NCBI GenBank assembly: GCA_964559845.1
Contig: CAZLJF010000016.1
Span: 1 to 38,873 of the forward strand
Reading direction: 5' to 3'
DNA: 38,873 nt
DNA from: WSZY01 sp964559845
GTDB lineage: Bacteria > Pseudomonadota > Zetaproteobacteria > Mariprofundales > Mariprofundaceae
The notes beneath the pieces are model-generated. The model had not been told where the DNA came from, did not search any database, and was given only the letters and a program-made list of their open reading frames with translations. The position numbers and the translations under genes are program-made. The stretch's first letter is position 1, and every line of letters starts with the position of its first letter. Shown here one piece after another: positions 33,709 through 38,873 of this stretch.

Positions 33709-34098
33709 ATGTATATCTTCAAGCTCTTTGTGATGATATTGGTTGTTCTGCTTTCCATACCGGCCATGGCGGAAGAGCCGATCCTGCCTGCTTCCGAAGC
33801 TACAGGGGAAGTGCAGGGTGAACAGGGCGGGGCATCAGTTCTATCAGGCTTTGAGAGGCCCAAGCGGAAGGGCCCTGTTACAGCCACGGATAAAATTGTC
33901 GACCGTTTCATGGAACTGAATACCAATCCGGAAGAGTCTGCAGGGGTTGATTTTGAAGAGTACTCTACCATGGTCATGCAGCGTGCTATGGATCGTTTCA
34001 AGGCGATGGACGCCAATCAGGATGGTGAGGTGACAGAAGAGGAGTACCGCGAATTCTGGAAGGCGCAGAAGGCACGGTATTATCGGCTTAAACACTAG
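33709..34098 (+). CDS. Small exported EF-hand protein
   Basis: 129 residues from ATG 33709, with GGAGG 6 nt upstream. A signal peptide ends at about residue 21 (IPAMA-EE). The mature protein has a Glu/Gly-rich spacer, then one canonical calcium-binding EF-hand loop, DANQDGEVTEEE (residues 101-112). A degenerate partner helix (VDFEEYSTMVMQRAMDRFKA) precedes it. Probably a periplasmic Ca2+-binding protein; partner unknown. Divergent from thyA and convergent with the PDH operon. Confidence 0.85.
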   Translation: MYIFKLFVMILVVLLSIPAMAEEPILPASEATGEVQGEQGGASVLSGFERPKRKGPVTATDKIVDRFMELNTNPEESAGVDFEEYSTMVMQRAMDRFKAMDANQDGEVTEEEYREFWKAQKARYYRLKH

Positions 34099-34198
34099 TT
34101 CATGGTTCTTTTCTGCAAGAGATAGCCTCCGTTTGATGACAATGGCGGTGCTTTTGCTAAAGCGAACACTGCTGCCCGGTTAAGGAAATCACAGGTGT

Positions 34199-34280
34199 AA
34201 AAAAGGTCTGAATTCCCAAGGGGAGATGTGAGATTTGTAGTTGTCGAGACAGCAAATCCACACTCCGGAGAGTTCAGGCC
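34199..34280 (-). terminator. Long hairpin terminator of the PDH operon
   Basis: On the minus strand a 76-nt imperfect hairpin is followed by TTTTTT. The outer 11-bp stem pairs 34205-34215 with 34270-34280. The inner stem, 34222-34237 with 34253-34266, has 14 pairs with two single-A bulges. The T6 run is 34199-34204. It lies about 95 nt past the lpd stop. It is larger than usual terminators and might be part of a small RNA. The flanking DNA (34099-34198, 34281-34375) shows nothing else I can support. Confidence 0.65.
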
Positions 34281-34375
34281 ATGAAGCGCACGGGCACGAT
34301 TTTCACAATTGCTCAGGGAGGTTCCACACCGCCATTCAGCGCGGTTAATTCCTGCAACCTAACATTAAATGCAAG

Positions 34376-36190
34376 TCAGATATGAATCGCCTTGCCATCC
34401 GAATCGAGCACCGATTCGTGAATCATCTCGGAGAGTGTCGGGTGCGGGAACATATGGTGTGCCAGATCCTCTTCCGTCGTCTCCAGCGTCCGCGCCAATC
34501 CGAGAGAGACAATCATCTCGGTAGCCTCTGCACCGACGATATGGGCCCCGAGCAGTTCGCCGCTCTCGGCATCAAAGATGGTTTTAACCATGCCCTCGGT
34601 TTCAGCCAGGCCCATCGCCTTACCGTTCGGTGCGTAGGACATGCGGCCGATTTTGATCTCAATGCCCTCTTCCTTGCACTGCTGCTCGGTTTTGCCGCAG
34701 GAACCCACCTGAGGCTGACAGTAGGTGCAGCCCGGAATGTTGCCGTAATCCACCGGATGCGGATTTTTACCGGCAATCGCTTCAACACAGACAATACCCT
34801 CATGGCTTGCCACATGCGCCAGTGCAGGCGCGCCCACCACATCACCAATGGCATAAACGCCGGCATGGTCGGTGCGGTAATAATCGTCCACCTCAATCTG
34901 GTTATGCTCCACTTTCATTGAGGTGTTCTCGGCGCCAATGTTATCGGTATTGCCCAGCACGCCGACCGCCACCAGGCAGAGATCGCCCTTGATGCTCTGG
35001 CTTTTGCCTTTGGCTTCATACTCCACGACAGCCTTGCCATCGACATTCCTGGCCGATGAAACCATGGCGCCGGTAATCACCTTGATGCCCTGCTTCTTGA
35101 AGGAGCGTTCAACCACCCTGGAAATCTCATGATCTTCCAGCGGCAGAATCGTATCTGCTGCCTCAATGATGGTAACATTCGAGCCCATCGCATTATAGAA
35201 ATAGGCGAATTCCATACCAATTGCACCCGAACCGATCACCACCAGATTTTCGGGCAATTTGTCAGGGACAAGCGCCTGCTTGTAGGTAATCACTACCTTC
35301 TCATCCACCTCCATGCCCGGGAAGGCGCGCGCACGGGCGCCTGTTGCCACAATCACATGTTTGGCGGTGACTTCACGAGAACCCTCTTTGCCTTCAACCA
35401 CCAGCCTGTTGCCGGCCTCAAATTTTGCATACCCCTCGATATGTTCGATCTTGTTCTTTTTGAAGAGGAATCCGATGCCCTTATTCAGTTTTTCGGAGAT
35501 CTTGCGCGAGCGTGCAACGGCCTGCACCAGATCAGGATTGGCTTCTTCCACACCCAGACCGAGCTCCCTGCCGTGATGGGTGATGATATTGACCACTTCC
35601 GCAGTGCGCAAAAGTGCCTTGGTCGGGATACAGCCCCAGTTCAGGCAGATACCACCCAGATGTGTGGACTCGATGCATGCGGTCTTGAATCCCAGCTGTG
35701 CCGCACGGATAGCAGCCACATAACCGCCGGGGCCTGCGCCGATGACAACAATATCATATTCGCCATTTTCGTTAAAAATGCCGGCAGGCTTCAGATTCAG
35801 TTCATGCCCGTCTTCTTCATGCACGGCAGCAGGTGCAGGCTGGGCCGATGGCGCTGCTTCGGCTGCCAGCGCCGCCGCCTCTTCGGCAGGGGCCTCCTCC
35901 ACAGCAGCAATTGCCATACCTTCCGGTTCATAATCGGCAGGTACATCTTCGCCATCCTCGGCGATCACGGCAATCGGCGCGCCGACAGGAATAACCGAGC
36001 CTTCCGGTGCAAGAATCTTGTGCAATACACCCTCATCAATGACTTCCATCTCCATGGTCGCCTTGTCGGTTTCAACTTCGGCCAGCACTTCGCCGGAAAC
36101 AAGCTCATCGCCCTCTTTCTTCAGCCAGCGGGCAATTTTGCCCTCGGTCATGGTTGGGGAGAGTTGGGTCATAAACAGATCAATTGGCAT
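34376..36190 (-). CDS. lpdA: Dihydrolipoyl dehydrogenase (E3) with an N-terminal lipoyl domain
   Basis: 604 residues: a lipoyl domain (1-80, lipoylation Lys in ETDKATMEM), an Ala/Glu/Pro-rich linker (about 90-140), then the FAD/NAD disulfide oxidoreductase. The latter has GAGPGGYVAA, redox-active cysteines in GGICLNWGCIPTK and the catalytic His-Glu in HPTLSEMIHE. E3 reoxidises the lipoyl arm of PDH. Lipoyl-fused E3 is known in some bacteria. The segment GCTYCQPQVGSCGKTEQQC carries more Cys than usual. Last gene of pdhA-pdhB-pdhC-lpdA. Confidence 0.96.
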   Translation of the reverse strand: MPIDLFMTQLSPTMTEGKIARWLKKEGDELVSGEVLAEVETDKATMEMEVIDEGVLHKILAPEGSVIPVGAPIAVIAEDGEDVPADYEPEGMAIAAVEEAPAEEAAALAAEAAPSAQPAPAAVHEEDGHELNLKPAGIFNENGEYDIVVIGAGPGGYVAAIRAAQLGFKTACIESTHLGGICLNWGCIPTKALLRTAEVVNIITHHGRELGLGVEEANPDLVQAVARSRKISEKLNKGIGFLFKKNKIEHIEGYAKFEAGNRLVVEGKEGSREVTAKHVIVATGARARAFPGMEVDEKVVITYKQALVPDKLPENLVVIGSGAIGMEFAYFYNAMGSNVTIIEAADTILPLEDHEISRVVERSFKKQGIKVITGAMVSSARNVDGKAVVEYEAKGKSQSIKGDLCLVAVGVLGNTDNIGAENTSMKVEHNQIEVDDYYRTDHAGVYAIGDVVGAPALAHVASHEGIVCVEAIAGKNPHPVDYGNIPGCTYCQPQVGSCGKTEQQCKEEGIEIKIGRMSYAPNGKAMGLAETEGMVKTIFDAESGELLGAHIVGAEATEMIVSLGLARTLETTEEDLAHHMFPHPTLSEMIHESVLDSDGKAIHI

Positions 36191-36212
36191 GCTTCACCTC
36201 ATTCAATTGGCT

Positions 36213-36275
36213 AACCACAGAGAACACAAGAGGGAACAGAGATTTTTTAATATCAACGCTGTACTCTTTGTGGTG
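36213..36275. repeat. Imperfect inverted repeat between pdhC and lpdA
   Basis: ACCACAGAG at the left (about 36214-36222) and CTTTGTGGT at the right (36266-36274) are inverted copies with one mismatch. Between them lies AACACAAGAGGGAACAGAG. The A/C/G-only wording of the left arm resembles the CCACAGAGNACACAGAG strings that occur as dispersed repeats in many environmental genomes, often near GxxExxY genes. Confidence 0.5.
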
Positions 36276-36284
36276 AATTTTATC

Positions 36285-37586
36285 TTAAATCAACAAACTG
36301 GCCGGGCACTCAATATGCTTCCTCAGTGCCGCCAGATATTCGGCTCCCACGGCACCATCAACCACACGATGGTCACAGGAGAGCGTCAGTGTCATCACCT
36401 TGGCAACCGTCAGCTCGCCATTTTTCACCACAGGGCGTTCTTCGGTGGCGCCTACGGCCAGAATTGCACCCTCCGGCGGATTGACAATGGCAGCGAACTG
36501 CTTGACACCGTACATGCCCAGATTGGAAACCGAGAAGGTTCCGCCGGAGTACTCTTCCGGTTTCAGTTCTCCCTTGCGTGCACGGCCGGCCAACTCCTTG
36601 ACTTCATTGGAGATATCAACGATGCCCTTTTGCTCGGCGAAACGAACCACCGGTGTGATCAGGCCGCCCTCAATTGCCACCGCAACAGAGATATGGGCAT
36701 GCTTGTGCATCAAGATCGAACTATCTGTCCAGCTTGCATTGGCAGTTGGCACATCCGTCAGAGCCTTGGCCACGGCCTTGATGATAAAATCGTTCACGGA
36801 GAGCTTGAATGCGCCATCAGCCGCCTCGTTGAGCTGGGTACGCAGATCCATCAGACGATCCATCTCCACATCGACGGTAAGATAAAAGTGGGGGACCTGC
36901 TGTTTGGACTCGGTCAGGCGACGGGCAATAGCCTTGCGCATCATGGAGTTTTCTACACGCTCAAACTCATCTTCATGGTATGGCAATGGCCCGGACGGCA
37001 GCGGGCGTGGTGCAGGCGGAACAACCGCTGCCGTGCCCATGCCAAGGTTGATGCCGCGCCTGACCGCTTTCTCAATGTCTGCCTTGGTAATACGCCCCCT
37101 GGGGCCTGTGCCGGTAATGGCAGCCAGATTGATTCCCTTCTGTTTGGCCAGGCGGCGCGCCAGCGGACTTGCCTTGATACGCTTGTCGTTGGCTGCCGCT
37201 GTAACCGCCGCCATATCGGCCTCTGGCGCTGCTTGCGGAGCAGGCTGGGGCGCCGGTGTTGTTTTCTGTGCAGGAGCAACTGCCGGCGTTGTTTCAGCGG
37301 CGGCTTCTGCTGCACCTGCCGGCTCATAGTCCGCAGGCACTTCCTCACCCTCTTCGGCAATCACACCAATGGCAGCACCCACAGGAACCACAGCGCCTTC
37401 CGGCGCAATGATTTTGTGCAGGATACCTTCATCGACCACCTCCATCTCCATGGTCGCCTTGTCGGTTTCGACTTCGGCCAACACGTCACCGGATTCCAGC
37501 ATATCCCCCTCTTTTTTGAGCCAGCGGGCAATCTTGCCTTCAGTCATGGTTGGCGATAGTTGGGTCATAAACAGATCAATCGGCAT
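36285..37586 (-). CDS. pdhC: Pyruvate dehydrogenase E2, dihydrolipoamide acetyltransferase
   Basis: 433 residues. An N-terminal lipoyl domain (MPIDLFMTQLSPTMTEGKIA; Lys in ETDKATMEM) is followed by an Ala/Pro-rich linker, a peripheral-subunit-binding domain at about 135-170 (KASPLARRLAKQKGINLAAI) and the catalytic acyltransferase domain with the C-terminal active-site motif DHRVVDGAVGAEYLAAL. It forms the PDH core that transfers acetyl to CoA. The lipoyl domain is nearly the same as that of Lpd next door. Confidence 0.97.
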   Translation of the reverse strand: MPIDLFMTQLSPTMTEGKIARWLKKEGDMLESGDVLAEVETDKATMEMEVVDEGILHKIIAPEGAVVPVGAAIGVIAEEGEEVPADYEPAGAAEAAAETTPAVAPAQKTTPAPQPAPQAAPEADMAAVTAAANDKRIKASPLARRLAKQKGINLAAITGTGPRGRITKADIEKAVRRGINLGMGTAAVVPPAPRPLPSGPLPYHEDEFERVENSMMRKAIARRLTESKQQVPHFYLTVDVEMDRLMDLRTQLNEAADGAFKLSVNDFIIKAVAKALTDVPTANASWTDSSILMHKHAHISVAVAIEGGLITPVVRFAEQKGIVDISNEVKELAGRARKGELKPEEYSGGTFSVSNLGMYGVKQFAAIVNPPEGAILAVGATEERPVVKNGELTVAKVMTLTLSCDHRVVDGAVGAEYLAALRKHIECPASLLI

Positions 37587-37607
37587 GGTTCACCTCAAAC
37601 ATTGTAA

Positions 37608-37678
37608 ACCACAAAGGCACAGGGACACAAAGTTTTATGGCTTTTATACATATCTTTGTGTCCCTGTGCCTTTATGGT
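37608..37678. repeat. 25-bp inverted repeat between pdhB and pdhC
   Basis: Left arm 37608-37632 and right arm 37654-37678 are inverted copies matching at 24 of 25 positions (core CACAGGGACACAAAG and its complement), around a 21-nt AT-rich loop. In the mRNA this would be a very stable hairpin between pdhB and pdhC. No U tract follows on the minus strand, so it is unlikely to be a terminator. Sequence style matches the other dispersed repeat at 36213-36275. Confidence 0.85.
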
Positions 37679-37693
37679 AAAAACTCTTATTAA

Positions 37694-38674
37694 TCAGGCG
37701 TGGTTACACACCACACGCGCTGCTTCCACAATCTCGGCCACACTTGGCAGTGCCAATGTTTCCAGGTTGGCGGCATACGGCATCGGCACATCCTTGCCCG
37801 TCACGCGTGCTACCGGCGCATCCAGATCATCAAAGCCTTTTTCCATAATCCGTGCGGAAATTTCCGCGCCGATGCCGGCAAAACGCCATCCCTCTTCGAT
37901 CACCACGGCACGGTTGGTTTTGGCAACCGATGCCAGAATCGTGGCTTCATCCAGAGGCCGGATGGTGCGCGGGTCAATCACTTCCGCATCAATACCCTGC
38001 CTGGCAAGCTCTTCAGCCGCAGCCAGCGCATAACCTGTCATACGGGAGTGCGCCACCAGGGTCACATCCTTACCCGCACGTTTCACATCAGCTTGACCCA
38101 GGGGGATGACATATTCACCTTCGGGCACTTCGCCAACATCGCCGTAATTGATTTCGTTCTCAATAAAGATCACGGTATCATTGTCACGGATCGATGCTGT
38201 CAGCAGACCCTTGGCATCGGCAGGATTGGAGGGCATCACCACCTTCAGGCCAGGTACATTGGCATACCAGTTTTCCAGCGCCTGGGAGTGTTGCGAACCC
38301 ACACGCGCCGCTGCACCGCCGGCGCCACGAAACACGATCGGGCAGCTATACTGGCCACCTGTCATATATTTCATTTTTGCTGCGGCATTGACAATCTGAT
38401 CCATGGCCAGAATGGCAAAGTTCCAGGTCATGAACTCAATAATCGGACGCAGGCCCGCCATTGATGCACCCACACCGAGCCCTGCAAAGCCCAGTTCGGT
38501 AATCGGCGTATCAATCACACGGCGAGGGCCGAACTTGTCCAGCATGCCCTGCGATACTTTGTATGCACCATTATATTCGGCGACCTCCTCACCCATCAGG
38601 AAGACGCGGTCATCGCGCTCCATCTCATTGCACATCGCCTGGTTCAGTGCCTCACGGTAAGTAATTTTCGCCAT
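37694..38674 (-). CDS. pdhB: Pyruvate dehydrogenase E1 component, beta subunit
   Basis: 326 residues, the usual length for E1 beta of the alpha2beta2 type. It begins MAKITYREALNQAMCNEMER and contains GEEVAEYNGAYKVSQGM, DTPITELGFAGLGVGASMAG and GSQHSQALENWYANVPGLKV. With PdhA it decarboxylates pyruvate using thiamine diphosphate and acetylates the lipoyl arm of PdhC. Starts 2 nt after the pdhA stop, so the two are coupled. Confidence 0.97.
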   Translation of the reverse strand: MAKITYREALNQAMCNEMERDDRVFLMGEEVAEYNGAYKVSQGMLDKFGPRRVIDTPITELGFAGLGVGASMAGLRPIIEFMTWNFAILAMDQIVNAAAKMKYMTGGQYSCPIVFRGAGGAAARVGSQHSQALENWYANVPGLKVVMPSNPADAKGLLTASIRDNDTVIFIENEINYGDVGEVPEGEYVIPLGQADVKRAGKDVTLVAHSRMTGYALAAAEELARQGIDAEVIDPRTIRPLDEATILASVAKTNRAVVIEEGWRFAGIGAEISARIMEKGFDDLDAPVARVTGKDVPMPYAANLETLALPSVAEIVEAARVVCNHA

Positions 38675-38676
38675 GA

Positions 38677-38873
38677 TCAGCCCACCTGCCTTGGATAAGG
38701 ATATGCATTGGGGATTTCATCGGTCAGTATATCATCCCACAAGACTGAAGGATCGGGCTCCGGCTGTGCTTCCGCCGCTTTTGCTACAGCCGCTACCTCT
38801 TTCTTGATCTCTCTGTCTTTCTGTTTGAAGTCATCCTCTGTCGCAAGAGCGGCCTCAATCATACGGTTCTGCA
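38677..38873 (-). CDS. pdhA: Pyruvate dehydrogenase E1 component, alpha subunit (C-terminal part)
   Basis: The frame enters from the right edge and ends at 38677; only about 64 codons are visible. The fragment (QNRMIEAALATEDDFKQKDR, then EIKKEVAAVAKAAEAQPEPD) has the charged C-terminal helix typical of E1 alpha and ends PNAYPYPRQVG. Its identity rests mainly on its position 2 nt upstream of pdhB in the same operon. Confidence 0.88.
   Translation of the reverse strand, partial: QNRMIEAALATEDDFKQKDREIKKEVAAVAKAAEAQPEPDPSVLWDDILTDEIPNAYPYPRQVG

Noticed and set aside
34281..34385. 34-codon ORF starting MKRTGTIFTIAQ just past the long hairpin
   Set aside because: No ribosome-binding site, overlaps the end of lpdA on the other strand, and no recognisable feature.
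36018..37559. Long open frame (513 codons) antisense to pdhC and lpdA, and a similar one at 35129-36214
   Set aside because: They lie exactly opposite well-supported genes, have no ribosome-binding sites and give compositionally odd, Cys/His-rich proteins.
1..38873. CRISPR arrays, phage genes, transposases, toxin-antitoxin pairs
   Set aside because: I looked for regularly spaced direct repeats and for integrase, transposase and toxin motifs and found none. The XRE protein at 32415-32672 has no adjacent toxin-like gene.

Overview
The window reads as the chromosome of a free-living Gram-negative bacterium of proteobacterial type. It carries the tuf-rpmG-tRNA(Trp)-secE-nusG-rplKAJL-rpoBC block, SlyX, SrkA, LipB, HtpX, Lon and a ribF-ileS-lspA cluster. 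Together with an alpha-proteobacterial-style PDH operon (E1 alpha + E1 beta) and a lipid-anchored cytochrome c, this would fit a Zetaproteobacterium such as Mariprofundus. That placement is inference from gene content, not a sequence match.

Layout. 1-12546 (+) is the translation/transcription block: the tuf end, a terminator, rpmG, tRNA-Trp, secE, nusG, rplK, rplA, rplJ, rplL, an attenuator-like hairpin, rpoB, rpoC and a strong terminator. Two long gaps in it are not empty. nusG-rplK (1183-1522) and rplA-rplJ (2650-3030) each hold a copy of the same multi-hairpin RNA of about 200 nt. The second copy is followed by a recognisable L10 leader. 12645-13359 (+) is a lipoprotein cytochrome c with its own promoter, followed by a glyoxalase I remnant. 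13544-18956 (-) holds slyX, srkA, tlyA, a small exported protein, dxs, ispA and xseB, the isoprenoid genes overlapping or nearly abutting. lipB (+) and a CinA-type gene (-) follow. htpX (-) and lon (+) diverge from a shared intergenic region. A Cys-rich orphan protein (+) precedes lspA, ileS, a broken GxxExxY gene and ribF (-). Upstream of ribF on the same strand lie a GIY-YIG protein, a frameshifted lipoprotein, a YjdF-like membrane protein, folA, a response regulator with a cysteine-rich tail, an XRE regulator and thyA. An EF-hand protein (+) diverges from thyA. The window ends in the operon pdhA-pdhB-pdhC-lpd (-).

How the genes work together. The first third makes RNA polymerase and the ribosomal stalk, with RNA leaders as the likely control points. 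The isoprenoid cluster (Dxs, IspA) makes prenyl diphosphates. ribF supplies FMN and FAD, folA and thyA form the dTMP cycle, and lipB makes lipoyl groups for the two lipoyl-bearing PDH subunits encoded at the other end.

Most notable: the duplicated structured RNA in the ribosomal-protein operon, in which hairpin arms differ in sequence between copies but still pair. Next are the Cys-rich response-regulator tail, the orphan zinc-ribbon protein, the lipoprotein frameshift at an A6 run, the decayed GxxExxY gene with related inverted repeats around the PDH genes, and the nearly identical lipoyl domains of PdhC and Lpd.
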